Below the pieces are notes generated by a model. That model saw only the letters and a program-made list of their open reading frames with translations, made no database searches and was not told where the DNA came from. A DNA stretch of 64,000 nucleotides. It comes from CAZUAQ01 sp964618455. GTDB lineage: Bacteria > Planctomycetota > Phycisphaerae > UBA1845 > PWPN01. The translations under genes were made by a program, and so were the position numbers. The stretch lies in assembly GCA_964618455.1 (NCBI GenBank), contig CAZUAQ010000007.1, forward strand, positions 62,001-126,000. Direction: 5' to 3'. The stretch's first letter is position 1. The number at the start of each line of letters is the position of its first letter. Below, piece after piece: positions 15,134-23,907 of the stretch.

Positions 15134-18090
15134 TCAGCGCGCCCCCCATGATTCGTGCCCGGGCCGGAGGTGAGGTGCTGGGGAATCGAGGAAATTTCCT
15201 GAAGGGTGGCCTCCATCGTTTCCCGAAGCGAGAGAACGGCGCGGCACGTGGACTCCAGATTGCCCTGCTTCGCACATTGCTCCAGCGTGGCGGCGCTTTG
15301 ACAGAGGTGAACGGCGGAGAGGTTGGCGGACATGCCCTTGAGACCGTGCGCAGTTTCGGCAACTTTCAACAAGGCCTCTTCCCCCAGCGCGTCATCGATG
15401 GCGGCAAGCAGACGATGCGACTCCGTTTCAAATTTGTGAAGGAGCTTCAGGATCACGTTCGTATCGCCCATGCAGCGATCCATCAGATCAGGGAGATCAA
15501 AGTACGCGGGCGTTCCGGCCTCCGGTGCAGGAGAGGTGGCGGGCTCGCTGCGCTCGGGAGGCTCGGGTGGCGCATCCTGCCGGTCATCATCCACGTCAAG
15601 TAGAAACCGATCGATGGCACGCACCAGCGCCCGGGCATCCAGTGGTTTGGACTGGTAGTCGTCCATTCCCGATTCGAGGCATCGCTCGCGGTCACCCTGC
15701 AGCGCATTGGCGGTCAAGGCGATAATGGGGATACGGACCCGATCCTTGGCGGCGACCGGCCGCTGCCTTTCGAGTTCGCGGATTCTCCGGGTAGCCTCGA
15801 AACCGTCCATTTCCGGCATCTGGCAGTCCATGATGATCAGGTCGAATTGCGGAGTCTCGACTTTCTGCAGCGCTGCGACCCCGTTGTCGGCGACGTCGAC
15901 GCCATAGCCCGCCGCGCTCAGAATGCTGACCACTACGTCCTGGTTGATGAGGTTGTCCTCGACCACGAGCAGCCGGAATTCCGAACGCGCTTCGCGCTTG
16001 GCAGCCCCTTCGTCGACAGGCAATGCCGATGGCTTCGCAGCGGATACCTGCCGATGGGATTCATCCTCGCTCAGGGCATGGAGAATCGTATCCAGCAGGA
16101 CCGACTGTTTGACGGGCTTGGAAATCCAGGACGAGAAGCGGAGATCTTCGAGAGAGGACTTCGTCAACTCTTCACTCACCGAACTCAGCATGATCATCGG
16201 GATGTCGTGCAGGGATCGATGGCGACGGATACTGCGCGCCAGCTGGGTTCCATCCATACCGGGCATGTGCATGTCCAGGATGACCAGCGCGAACTCGCCG
16301 TCCGTGCCGGCAGAGCGGTCCAGGAGATCCAGGGCGTCGAAACCATCCTTCGCCGCTTCCGGCTTCATTGCCCAGTTCGTGAGATGCTGGCAGAGGATTT
16401 CCCGGTTCGTGGCGTTGTCGTCCACCACCAGGACCGGGCGACCCTTGGTCTCCGGCAGCTTGAAAGGCCGACTCGGCGATCGATCCGTGCCGGACGTTTT
16501 CTGCAGCCGCATGGTGAACCAGAAGGTCGACCCTTGGTCGACTTCGCTCTCGAGCCCGATCTCACCCTCCATGAGTTCCACCAGTTGTTTGGAGATACGC
16601 AGCCCAAGCCCCGTGCCCCCGTACTTGCGCGTCGTGGAGGCATCGATCTGGGAGAAGGGCTGGAAGAGATCCTGCACGCGATTCTTTGGAATGCCCATAC
16701 CCGTATCGCGGACCTTGACGAGAATCGTGACCGCATCCTCCGTCTCCGCCTTCTTGCTTGCCTCGATGGAGACATCGCCCTTGTCCGTGAATTTCACGGC
16801 ATTGCTCACGAGATTCGTCACGATCTGTTGAATGCGCGAGGGGTCTCCCTTGAATTCAGCGGAGATCTCGGGATCGATGTAGCAGGTCAGCTCCAACCCC
16901 TTCTCCGACGCCTTGTAGGCCATCAGCTCCGCCACGTCTTCAATCGTCTTTGTCAGATCGAACACCACCCGATCCAGCTCGAGTTTGCCGGCTTCGACCT
17001 TCGAGAGATCGAGGATGTCGCTGATCTGGTTGAGCAGCGCGTTAGCGGAGAGCTTGGCCGTATGCGCGAAGTGCATCTGTTTCTCGTTGAGTCCGGCCGA
17101 GAGCAGCAGATCCGTCATGCCGATGACGCCGTTGAGGGGCGTCCGCAGTTCGTGACTCATGTTCGCCAGGAACTCGCTCTTCGCGCGGTTGGCGGCCTCG
17201 GCCGCATCCCGGGACTGCCGTAGCTCGGACTCGACCGCCTGGCGCTGTGAGATCTCCCGCTCCAGATCGCTGGTCCGGTGCGCGAGCTGGGCCGTGCGCT
17301 CTTCGACCTGCTGTTCAATAGAGGCGTAGAGGTCCTGCAGCTTTTCCGCCATGTGGTTGAACGATTGAGCCAGGAGCCCCACCTCGCCGAAAGCCTCCTC
17401 GGAGGCGCGGTGTGTGAGGTTGCCGGACGCGATGGCGGACGTGGAATCGACGAGCTGATGAATCGGGCGGAGAAACCGGCGAACGAGAATAATCGTGATG
17501 GCCCACACGGAGAAAATGACGATGAGCGTGACCAGTCCCGTCAACATCGCGAGCCGGGTCATCTCGCGCTTGGTCTCCTGCATCGTGTAAACGAATTCGA
17601 CGAACCCCAGTGCCGTGTCCTCGGCGGGATCGAAGGTTTCGGCCGCCGGCAGACCCAGTTCAAGTTGTTCGTGCGCCGGCCAGATGGGCACGAGAAGCGT
17701 GAAGCCGTCGGAGGTTCTCTGCAGGTGATACGCATCGCGCGTCAAGGGAAGGGTTACCCCTTCGGCGATGTTCAAGACATCGGAGGCCGGCTGAGGTTGG
17801 GACGCCAGCAACTGCCTCTCGGCATCGTAAAAGCTGATACGATCGATGGATTCATCCTGACCGTGTGTGTCCGCGAGCCGCTGAAGGCCCTGAATATCAT
17901 TCAGCAGGACGAACGGCTCGGCATTCTGGCTGACCGCCCGTGCGAAAACCCGGGCGTCCTCCGATTTCCCGCGAACAGCGTTCTGGAACACGATCCAGGT
18001 GTACACCACGCCCAGGATCAGGGAGGTGCCCACCACGAGCGAAAGCGAGTAAACCAAGGTCCGAGTTGTCAATCCCCAGCGCATCTTCAT
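15130..18090 (-). CDS. Hybrid sensor histidine kinase with CHASE8-like sensor, two receivers and HPt
   Basis: A membrane-bound phosphorelay kinase of about 986 residues. TM1 lies at 12-34; the periplasmic part resembles CHASE8 (ARAVSQNAEPFVLLNDIQGL followed by ISFYDAERQLLAS); TM2 at 180-205; HAMP to about 260; coiled coil; HisKA with the phosphorylated H313 in NMSHELRTPLNG; HATPase with DTGMGIP at 462-468 and GGTGLGL at 491-497; receivers with D606 and D755; HPt with H915 in HGLKGM. All relay residues are present. The frame is open to 18252, but the ATG at 18090 places the first transmembrane segment correctly. It overlaps the next gene by 4 bp. CHASE8 sensors often accompany TonB receptor loci, so the ligand may come through the adjacent receptor or binding protein. 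Confidence 0.93.
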   Translation of the reverse strand: MKMRWGLTTRTLVYSLSLVVGTSLILGVVYTWIVFQNAVRGKSEDARVFARAVSQNAEPFVLLNDIQGLQRLADTHGQDESIDRISFYDAERQLLASQPQPASDVLNIAEGVTLPLTRDAYHLQRTSDGFTLLVPIWPAHEQLELGLPAAETFDPAEDTALGFVEFVYTMQETKREMTRLAMLTGLVTLIVIFSVWAITIILVRRFLRPIHQLVDSTSAIASGNLTHRASEEAFGEVGLLAQSFNHMAEKLQDLYASIEQQVEERTAQLAHRTSDLEREISQRQAVESELRQSRDAAEAANRAKSEFLANMSHELRTPLNGVIGMTDLLLSAGLNEKQMHFAHTAKLSANALLNQISDILDLSKVEAGKLELDRVVFDLTKTIEDVAELMAYKASEKGLELTCYIDPEISAEFKGDPSRIQQIVTNLVSNAVKFTDKGDVSIEASKKAETEDAVTILVKVRDTGMGIPKNRVQDLFQPFSQIDASTTRKYGGTGLGLRISKQLVELMEGEIGLESEVDQGSTFWFTMRLQKTSGTDRSPSRPFKLPETKGRPVLVVDDNATNREILCQHLTNWAMKPEAAKDGFDALDLLDRSAGTDGEFALVILDMHMPGMDGTQLARSIRRHRSLHDIPMIMLSSVSEELTKSSLEDLRFSSWISKPVKQSVLLDTILHALSEDESHRQVSAAKPSALPVDEGAAKREARSEFRLLVVEDNLINQDVVVSILSAAGYGVDVADNGVAALQKVETPQFDLIIMDCQMPEMDGFEATRRIRELERQRPVAAKDRVRIPIIALTANALQGDRERCLESGMDDYQSKPLDARALVRAIDRFLLDVDDDRQDAPPEPPERSEPATSPAPEAGTPAYFDLPDLMDRCMGDTNVILKLLHKFETESHRLLAAIDDALGEEALLKVAETAHGLKGMSANLSAVHLCQSAATLEQCAKQGNLESTCRAVLSLRETMEATLQEISSIPQHLTSGPGTNHGGRAE

Positions 18091-18569
18091 GCGGATTCCC
18101 GGATGTAATTTCACGGACGGGTGCCCGAGCGTGTCGCGTGTGTCGCCACGCCGATGGCAACGCTGTCGGTGTCCCTGACGCAGAGGAGCGAAACGAGCGG
18201 ACTTCCTGCATGCGCCTCGGCCTCTCGCGGAGCGTCCCGCTTCTCCTGTCATAGCGGAATCTCACGAACGCACTGCGAGACCCCGGACTGGAAACGGGAG
18301 TCGGTCGGCGTGCATCGGCAGGGATCGTGATTCCACTTGGGGGATCGGCTTCAGGCGGATTGAACTTCATGTACTCTGCCCCGAATTCGACCTCGACGCG
18401 TAGAGTCGCCGTTATCGGAAGCGGGCGTGATTATCGGCTGTGATGAGCATAGGGAATGCCCCTCGGTCCGAGCGGCGATCCTTGAAGCCGGCACCAGCCC
18501 CAGGGATAGTCCTCGAATCCGAGATTTCTCGCACTGTGCTTTGCTATGCGGAACCTACTCACACAGGTT
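18091..18569. other. Upstream region of the kinase operon
   Basis: The kinase frame stays open through 18252 without a convincing earlier start, and the remaining stretch to the lipoprotein stop at 18570 holds no gene I can support. The promoter of the kinase operon should be here. Confidence 0.45.
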
Positions 18570-18935
18570 CTAATAGCATCGATTCATCGGTCCCCATCCC
18601 CTTTGGACAGAGTGGTGCGGGGCTGCGGGTCGCCGATAGGGATGGCGTTGCCGATGCGAGGAGTAGCCGTCGAAGTGTCTTCGCCCCGACACGTCATATC
18701 GGTGCTCGGGACGGTGGCGGCGGGGCTTGTGATGACCATCCCAGACACCCCGGCCGCGATGCCAGTCGGGTGCTTCTTTGTAATGGCCTCGATCCACGCG
18801 GTGAACGCGGTAGCGCTCATATCCCACGCGCTCGTCGCGACAGCGATAGTGTCCACTCTCGTGTTTCCAGGGGTCTCCGCAAGCCGTTACGGTAACACTG
18901 AGTGAGGCAAGGGCAGCCAGGGTAAGTTTTCGCAT
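18570..18935 (-). CDS. Small His/Arg-rich putative lipoprotein
   Basis: A protein of 121 residues with signal peptide MRKLTLAALASLSVTVTAC; the cysteine at residue 19 could be lipidated, although VTAC is a weak lipobox. The mature part is very rich in histidine, arginine, tyrosine and glycine (for example HKPRRHRPEHRYD and SSHRQRHPYRRP). That suggests a disordered, highly basic surface or periplasmic protein, possibly binding metal or polyanions. The ATG at 18935 follows GGGAGAA at five bases, which supports a real gene. I recognise no family. It is a single gene just outside the tRNA-Gln element. Confidence 0.62.
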   Translation of the reverse strand: MRKLTLAALASLSVTVTACGDPWKHESGHYRCRDERVGYERYRVHRVDRGHYKEAPDWHRGRGVWDGHHKPRRHRPEHRYDVSGRRHFDGYSSHRQRHPYRRPAAPHHSVQRGWGPMNRCY

Positions 18936-19203
18936 CGGGATTCTCCCGACGATGAAGAAAGCGGCTCCGCTGGTAGGTAAGACACGCCACACAGCCGAAA
19001 GTTAGTGAGCACTCCCTTCCAGGACAATGTCCTGAGTCCCTGATTCACCAGGACAGCTTGTCACCTATAAGTAGGTTCAGCAAGTAATTATCTCCAGGTA
19101 CCATAATATAATACATTTATCACGTTATGGGGACAGGAGTGGTGAAGAGCGGCAGGGGGATCCCGAAGATCAATGGGGATGCCGGGGCGCGCGGAAATGC
19201 CCC

Positions 19204-19232
19204 GAAAACTGGGCCGCTAGGACTCGAACCTA
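19204..19232. repeat. attL: direct-repeat copy containing the tRNA-Gln 3' fragment
   Basis: Identical over 29 bp to 25379-25407. A weaker match extends left to 19175, with two substitutions and one single-base indel, giving roughly 58 bp of homology. The last 23 bp correspond to the 3' end of tRNA-Gln; the rest of the tRNA is absent here. Confidence 0.9.
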
Positions 19233-19404
19233 CGATCGGCCATTGTCAGATAAGGACTTACGGCAAAGCGGGACCTCAGACGGGACCAACGCTCCCGAAA
19301 ATCGCCTTCCCGAGGACCTTCAGCCGGTGGTCGATGCATGGCCGAAGCTGCCTGAACACATCCGCCAAGCGATCGTGACGCTCGCACGAACGCCGGGCGG
19401 CTGA
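19231..19404 (+). pseudogene. Displaced C-terminal tail of the element's integrase
   Basis: In the frame that the integrase uses across the attachment core, the left end stays open from the core (TAC at 19231) for 57 codons to a TGA at 19402-19404. It encodes a tail beginning YDRPLSDKDLRQSGT and ending with a helical segment, LQPVVDAWPKLPEHIRQAI then VTLARTPGG. It has no start of its own in the integrated state and would only be translated as part of the integrase in the excised circle. I recall similar WPxLPExIRxAI tails at the ends of other planctomycete integrases, but that was not checked. Annotated as a fragment, not as a free gene. Confidence 0.72.
19270..19288 (+). repeat. Candidate integrase arm-type site, left end
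   Basis: A 19-bp sequence holding two GGGACC hexamers spaced 12 bp apart start to start. It matches 25191-25209 in 18 of 19 positions. In the circle the two copies would flank the attachment core on opposite sides, as arm-type sites do. Confidence 0.45.
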
Positions 19405-19789
19405 TGACGCGGAACGCTCGCAAACGTGGCGTAGAGGGCGACACAGAGCCCCTGGCGATAAGAGCGGGCGAGCCCCGGAACGTGCGGGATGCACTCCGCG
19501 TGCTCATCGATGCCCACGCCGGGATTTTCCTTCAGTGTGATCCATCCGGGCCGCGTAACGTCAACGAACGCCCATGCACGCCACGCCGGGCGCCGGAAAC
19601 CCGTCGAAACGGCGTCTCCACGCGGGATTCGGGTGGGATTTAGGGCATTATGCCCATACTCGCCGATCCCCTTCCCCCCTGAAACGACGGGAATTTGAAG
19701 GAATCCCGCCTCCTCTCGATTTTTTTCATGCGCCGGATCTGATACCCTGCCTTGACAGCATTTGGCCACCAATGCCCATGAGAGGTGTC
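19405..19789. other. Intergenic region within the element
   Basis: 385 bp between the displaced tail and the lipoprotein gene. Frames here are short and unconvincing. The lipoprotein promoter is presumably in the AT-richer part near 19690-19780. Confidence 0.45.
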
Positions 19790-20461
19790 ATGCGATTCTG
19801 CATTGCTTGTTCGATAGTGTGTCTGATCTTGGCGTGTCAGTCCGGAATGAAGCATGAACCCAAGGCAGCGGAATCCTCAAACACCATGGCGCATGATTAC
19901 CGCCGAAGAACGCGTGTCACAAATCGTATCAGGAAAGCGTGCGTAGGCATCATCAACACAGAAGAAAGCCTACAGCGGATTCTCCGCGATGTATATAAGG
20001 ATAGGCAACATGGCATGTCAGAATCGAGCCAGAGCAGTGCCGCGAATGCAGCCTGTAGAAATCAGTATGGGAGCATGAACGATGCTTCCTGCCGAATATG
20101 TTTCCAGACGATTGTGGAGCAGGTGTATCATCCCGAATGGGCTGAGCTAGACAACGAAGTCTCGGCAGAAAAAGTGCCCGATGAGCTAGTGCTCCCTTGC
20201 CTCAACGCTCTTCTGGACGAGGACATGATTCTGATGCTTCTGGCATTGGCCCAGGTTGACCAAAGAACAGGCAATTCCCGTGACTTGGTCTTGCAGGACT
20301 TGCTTGTCAGTAGAGATGCATACAACTTCACTGATGCGCAGTGGTCAATCTACTCCAACTGCATTTCAAAGATTGTGAATCACGCATTCTCCACCAACCA
20401 CGATTACGTAGCTGATTACGACCCTGAAATGGCTGAACACTTGAAAAGCCTACAGGAGTGA
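19790..20461 (+). CDS. Unknown lipoprotein carried by the element
   Basis: A protein of 223 residues with signal peptide MRFCIACSIVCLILAC and a lipobox ending at C16 (LILAC-QS), so probably an outer- or inner-membrane-anchored lipoprotein. The mature part is mostly helical, with several cysteines (TRNRIRKACVG-like, NAACRNQYG, DASCRICFQTIV, VLPCLNALL). No family is recognised. ATG at 19790 is chosen over 19772 and 19778 because GAGGTG precedes it and the signal peptide starts cleanly. Its base composition looks more AT-rich than neighbouring chromosomal genes, which fits recent acquisition. A cargo role, such as surface exclusion or defence, is only a guess. Confidence 0.65.
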   Translation: MRFCIACSIVCLILACQSGMKHEPKAAESSNTMAHDYRRRTRVTNRIRKACVGIINTEESLQRILRDVYKDRQHGMSESSQSSAANAACRNQYGSMNDASCRICFQTIVEQVYHPEWAELDNEVSAEKVPDELVLPCLNALLDEDMILMLLALAQVDQRTGNSRDLVLQDLLVSRDAYNFTDAQWSIYSNCISKIVNHAFSTNHDYVADYDPEMAEHLKSLQE

Positions 20462-20813
20462 TCCCCCGGCGATGGGTAACGACAGGCGGAAGGGAGAGAG
20501 TCGTAGCGTGTGCGGAGGCATCAGATACGGTGTCCGGGTTCGATGATGAGCGGGCGGGATTTTTCTCGGATCTCGCGGCGCATAATGCCGGAATCGGGAA
20601 GGGGGGTGGTCCGGCCATCGAGGCCGGGGGAGTCTGAGATTGACGCTCCCCGTCCGTCAGTGTCATCGGTGAAAAAAGTCTCCACCGGATCATGACGGAT
20701 GGAGCGCGTTAGGATATGGGGCTGATGGGTCGCTCCCATCGCCTGATCGTGAACGGGGACGCCCGGTCGCACCTACGCCGGGCCGACCTGTTCACGGCGA
20801 AAGTAGGTGAACC
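20462..20813. other. Intergenic region within the element
   Basis: 352 bp. Overlapping minus-strand frames here look like shadows. The stretch just ahead of the next gene (20740-20810) is rich in short inverted repeats of cgcc/ggcg type, which could be regulatory, but I cannot define an element. Confidence 0.4.
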
Positions 20814-21341
20814 ATGTCAGGTGATTCTTCACATGAGTCAATCGTTGAACTTAGCGAAGCATTCTCTGACTGGCTCGATTCCGACCCGATGAAGATCGAT
20901 CCGAAGGAGCTCAAGAAGATTGAGAGACTGTTGTACATAGCTCGATTCAACCGGATCATCGGGGATCAACCCGATTCTGACGCCTACGAGAAAATCACCA
21001 AGCACATGGAAATGATCTATGAACTGAAGCGAGATGCACCGATTGATGACCAGCTCAAACGGCTTCTCCGTCAGTTTGAAACCGGAACTCAGCCGAAACT
21101 AACATCGGTGGATACCCCCAAAGGTGAGCATCGAGAAGCGGCGGTGATCAAGTATCTCGCCAGATTCCCAGACGTAACATCGGATGAGATCGCTAAGCTC
21201 ATCGGTGATGGTATGACCGGCAACGCAGTGCGAAACACCGAGGCTTGGAAGCATCGAGCAGTGGTACAGCGAACCGAGGGTCCTCCAAAGGGGGCAAAGT
21301 CGAAAGATGGGGATATCGATGCTTACGATCATCGGGGTTAG
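20814..21341 (+). CDS. Unknown element protein with an HTH-like C-terminal part
   Basis: A charged protein of 175 residues with no signal peptide or membrane segment. The N-terminal two thirds is helical and acidic (IVELSEAFSDWLDSDPMK, KKIERLLYIARFNRII). The C-terminal part, REAAVIKYLARFPDVTSDEIAKLIG followed by AVRNTEAWKHR, reads like a winged-helix or HTH unit with the second helix at TSDEIAKLIG. It may be a regulator of the element, but no family is recognised. ATG at 20814. A strong terminator follows at 21396-21430, so it is transcribed separately from the replication genes. Confidence 0.65.
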   Translation: MSGDSSHESIVELSEAFSDWLDSDPMKIDPKELKKIERLLYIARFNRIIGDQPDSDAYEKITKHMEMIYELKRDAPIDDQLKRLLRQFETGTQPKLTSVDTPKGEHREAAVIKYLARFPDVTSDEIAKLIGDGMTGNAVRNTEAWKHRAVVQRTEGPPKGAKSKDGDIDAYDHRG

Positions 21342-21395
21342 CCCCTGCGCAGATTCTGCGCTGTGAATGGGAAAATAAATAACTAAGTTCCTGAG

Positions 21396-21430
21396 CCGCA
21401 ATGGGTTACGTCAATCCATTGCGGTTTTTT
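21396..21430 (+). terminator. Rho-independent terminator
   Basis: A 12-bp stem (21396-21407 with 21413-21424, one G-U pair) closes a 5-nt loop, followed by six T (21425-21430). It lies 55 bp past the stop of the 175-residue protein gene. Confidence 0.9.
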
Positions 21431-21510
21431 CATGCGCGAATCCCTGCGCTGAGGCGGATCTTACGAGGGGCGTATGCGGACGACGCCCACCGTACTTGGA
21501 GAACACGAAT

Positions 21511-21723
21511 ATGACACAGGCAGTGCTATCGAGCGGAGAAGTGGCGAAGCGGCTCGGCGTGCGACCACGGGACATCACGAAGCTGTTCTATGAAGGACAT
21601 CTGCGAGATGACCTGGCGCCCGTGATCTCGGGCCGTCGCATCATCCGGGAGGAACTGGTTCCCGTGATCGCAATGGAGTTGCGCCGACGTGGCTTTGAAC
21701 TCAAGGAGGTGCGTTGTGGCTAA
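21511..21723 (+). CDS. Small MerR/excisionase-like HTH protein
   Basis: A 70-residue DNA-binding protein. The helix-turn-helix is at SSGEVAKRLGVRPRDITKLF, typical of the MerR/excisionase helix, followed by a wing-like GRRIIREELVPVIAMELRRRG. There is no ligand-binding domain. ATG at 21511 is preferred over TTG at 21496; GGAG lies ten bases upstream. It overlaps the next gene by 8 bp, so the two are one translational unit. In an element of this type it may be the recombination directionality factor or a repressor of the downstream operon. Confidence 0.75.
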   Translation: MTQAVLSSGEVAKRLGVRPRDITKLFYEGHLRDDLAPVISGRRIIREELVPVIAMELRRRGFELKEVRCG

Positions 21724-21937
21724 TCAACAGACAGCGGTAGCGGTGGACGCGAAGCAAGCTGCAGCGATGTTTTCGTCATCCGCCCGAACCTGGCGACGCT
21801 GGCACACGGAGGGGCGGATCCCCGAGCCTCACCGATTGGGCGGACGGGTGCTGTGGCTCGTCGACGAGCTCGAGCGCTGGGCCGAGGCGGGGATGCCTGC
21901 CCGGCATGAATGGCAGCGGATCAAGGGCAATGTGTGA
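21716..21937 (+). CDS. Second small HTH protein, excisionase/AlpA-like
   Basis: A 73-residue protein with VDAKQAAAMFSSSARTWRRW followed by HTEGRIPEPHRLGGRVLWLV, the usual HTH plus wing of AlpA/excisionase-type proteins: the GR-P-P-R-GG-W pattern is clear. GTG at 21716 is chosen because AAGGAGGT ends five bases upstream; the frame opens at 21689 inside the previous gene. Together with the preceding gene it gives two candidate excision or copy-control factors. Which of the two directs excision cannot be told from sequence. Confidence 0.8.
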   Translation: MANQQTAVAVDAKQAAAMFSSSARTWRRWHTEGRIPEPHRLGGRVLWLVDELERWAEAGMPARHEWQRIKGNV

Positions 21938-21941
21938 ACAC

Positions 21942-21968
21942 AAAAAAAGCCGCGCTGGGGGGCGCGGC
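21942..21968. repeat. GC-rich hairpin between HTH and zinc-ribbon genes
   Basis: A 7-bp stem (gccgcgc, 21949-21955 with 21962-21968) with a 6-nt loop. Seven A precede it, so it would be a terminator for minus-strand transcription. No minus-strand gene is evident here. On the plus strand it sits just ahead of the AAAGGA of the next gene and could slow read-through or block antisense RNA. Confidence 0.6.
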
Positions 21969-21985
21969 CGAAAGGAATATCGATC

Positions 21986-22177
21986 ATGAATTATTCTACA
22001 TCATCGTCGCGGCGAATCAAGCAGCATCCATTTCTCGATCGTTTGCAGCGACGTGTTGAACGTGAACGCGAAGAGGATCGGCGCATACGCACAAACGGGT
22101 TGGCGCTCTGTGTCTGCAGCGCGTGCCGAATGCGTTGGGAGGACCGATGCCACATCTGCGGGGGGCGCGTGACATGA
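21986..22177 (+). CDS. Small zinc-ribbon protein
   Basis: A basic protein of 63 residues. The C-terminal half carries CSACRMRWEDRCHICGG, two CxxC pairs spaced for one zinc ion, plus a preceding CVC. The N-terminal half is arginine-rich and coiled (LQRRVEREREEDRRI). ATG at 21986 follows AAAGGA. Its stop overlaps the ATG of the ATPase gene (ATGA), so the two are translationally coupled. A role in replication or DNA binding alongside the ATPase is plausible but inferred. Confidence 0.7.
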   Translation: MNYSTSSSRRIKQHPFLDRLQRRVEREREEDRRIRTNGLALCVCSACRMRWEDRCHICGGRVT

Positions 22178-23748
22178 TTGAAGTCGAGCGAATCAACACG
22201 CCCAACGAGAACGGCCAGCTACGACTCAAGCTGATGCTGAGCGGTGCTCCGGTCGATGAGGTTGATCTGGTCCACCAAGGTCGTGCGGCCATCGATGACC
22301 TCGCGGCCCGATGGTCCATCGAGCATGCGCTCGGGCTTGATCAGATAGCGGAACACATCGAGCGAGCCGTTCATGGAGAGCGATGTTCGAGCGCTGCCTC
22401 GAATGAGCGGAGCCGCTTACTTGCTCGCAGTCTCGCAGAGGTTCGACCCAAGGAACTTCGGTGGCTGTGGCCCGGCAAGCTGCCTCTCGGCAAGCTCGTC
22501 ATGTACGCGGGCGATCCCGGACTCGGCAAGTCGATGACGACGCTGGACATGGCGGCGAGAGTCTCGACCGGAATGCCCTGGCCCGATGGCAACGAGATCG
22601 GCGAACCCGGTACGGTGATTCTGCTGTCCGCCGAGGATAGCGCGGAAGACATCATCCTTCCCCGGCTGATCAACGCTCAGGCGGACCCGAACAAGATCAT
22701 CGTTGCCGCTGATGTGGAGATCAGCAGCGAGGACGGCACGGTGCACCGGGCGTTCAGCCTGGAGACGCACGTTCAGGAACTACGGGCTCTCGTCGAGGAA
22801 CACCCCGATACGCGTCTCATCATCATTGACCCGATCACGGCGTACACGGGCCGGACCGACTCCCACAAGAACGCGGAGATTCGCGGACTGCTGTCACCCT
22901 TGGCGGACATGGCTGAGGAGATGGGCGTCACGATCCTGGCCGTCTCGCACCTCAACAAAGGGCAAGGCGAGGCCATTTATCGCACGATGGGAAGCCTGGC
23001 CTTCGTAGCGGCAGCCCGTGCGGCCTGGGCGTGTGTGAAGGACAAGGACGATCCCGAACGTCGCATGTTCCTTCCCGTCAAGAACAACTACGCCCCGGAT
23101 GTCACCGGGCTGGCGTTCCGCATCGTCGATCAGGGCTCCGGGCCGGTGGTCGCTTGGGAGCGCGACGCGCTCGAGGTGGATGTCAACGACGCGCTCCGGC
23201 GAGATGACGGGCACACCCGCTCAGAGGTTCATGATTGCGCGGATTGGCTGGAGGGCGCTCTCGCCGACGAACCGCTCGAAGCGAAGGCGGTCAAGCGGAT
23301 GGCCACGGAGAACGGTTTCAGCTTCGGAACCCTTCGACGGGCAAAGGACCGGCTCGGCGTTGAAGCCGAGAAGGATGGATTCGGCGCCGAAGGCCGATGG
23401 ATCTGGTCGCTTCCCGAAGGTGCGCACGACCCTAGGTGTTCAACCCCTACATCCTCGGGCTTGCGCACCTTAGGAGAGGCTGCGCACCTTAGGCGTAACG
23501 GCCCCGAAAATGATGATGAATCCCCGCAGATATCCGGCGAATTGCCGAATCCCCCCAAAGGTGCGCAAGCTGTGGGAACGGGCATCATAGCCGATGGCGG
23601 CCTTGTGCCTCATGGCTGGACGCGTGAGCGGTACATCGCGGACCTTCACAGGCGGGCGAGTACATGCGAAAAGACGAACCCCGACAAGGCTGCAGAACTC
23701 AGAGGACAGGCGGCGGTGATTGCGGACGGTGCGGAGCGCTCGCAATGA
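22174..23748 (+). CDS. RepA-like AAA ATPase (AAA_25), replication-type helicase
   Basis: A 524-residue P-loop ATPase of the RepA/AAA_25 group: hexameric, RecA-fold helicases found in plasmids, phages and mobile islands. Residues 1-95 form an N-terminal domain. The Walker A is GDPGLGKS (113-120), the ADE-like segment LLSAEDSAEDI follows at 150-160, Walker B is LIIIDPITAY (215-224), and VSHLNKGQG is the sensor motif. The C-terminal 200 residues contain a winged-helix-like region (EAKAVKRMATENGFSFGTLRRAKDR-like) and a low-complexity tail. ATG at 22174 overlaps the zinc-ribbon stop. Presence of such a helicase suggests that the excised element can replicate. No primase is seen. Confidence 0.88.
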   Translation: MIEVERINTPNENGQLRLKLMLSGAPVDEVDLVHQGRAAIDDLAARWSIEHALGLDQIAEHIERAVHGERCSSAASNERSRLLARSLAEVRPKELRWLWPGKLPLGKLVMYAGDPGLGKSMTTLDMAARVSTGMPWPDGNEIGEPGTVILLSAEDSAEDIILPRLINAQADPNKIIVAADVEISSEDGTVHRAFSLETHVQELRALVEEHPDTRLIIIDPITAYTGRTDSHKNAEIRGLLSPLADMAEEMGVTILAVSHLNKGQGEAIYRTMGSLAFVAAARAAWACVKDKDDPERRMFLPVKNNYAPDVTGLAFRIVDQGSGPVVAWERDALEVDVNDALRRDDGHTRSEVHDCADWLEGALADEPLEAKAVKRMATENGFSFGTLRRAKDRLGVEAEKDGFGAEGRWIWSLPEGAHDPRCSTPTSSGLRTLGEAAHLRRNGPENDDESPQISGELPNPPKGAQAVGTGIIADGGLVPHGWTRERYIADLHRRASTCEKTNPDKAAELRGQAAVIADGAERSQ

Positions 23749-23907
23749 TCGGGGCGATGTTCAAGCCACGACCTATGCCTCTCAAGCGGCATCAATACCT
23801 AACCTGACGACATCGTAAAGCGGGGTTTCGGTTCCGGTGCCATGCCGGGAGCGGGAGACTTTGCGCGATGCCGATATGGGAAAAACACGGAAATACTAGG
23901 AATAAAT

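Noticed and set aside
19127..19378. Plus-strand frame overlapping attL
   Set aside because: It is out of frame with the integrase tail because of a one-base indel in the extended repeat, and its composition looks non-coding. The in-frame tail at 19231-19404 explains the sequence better.
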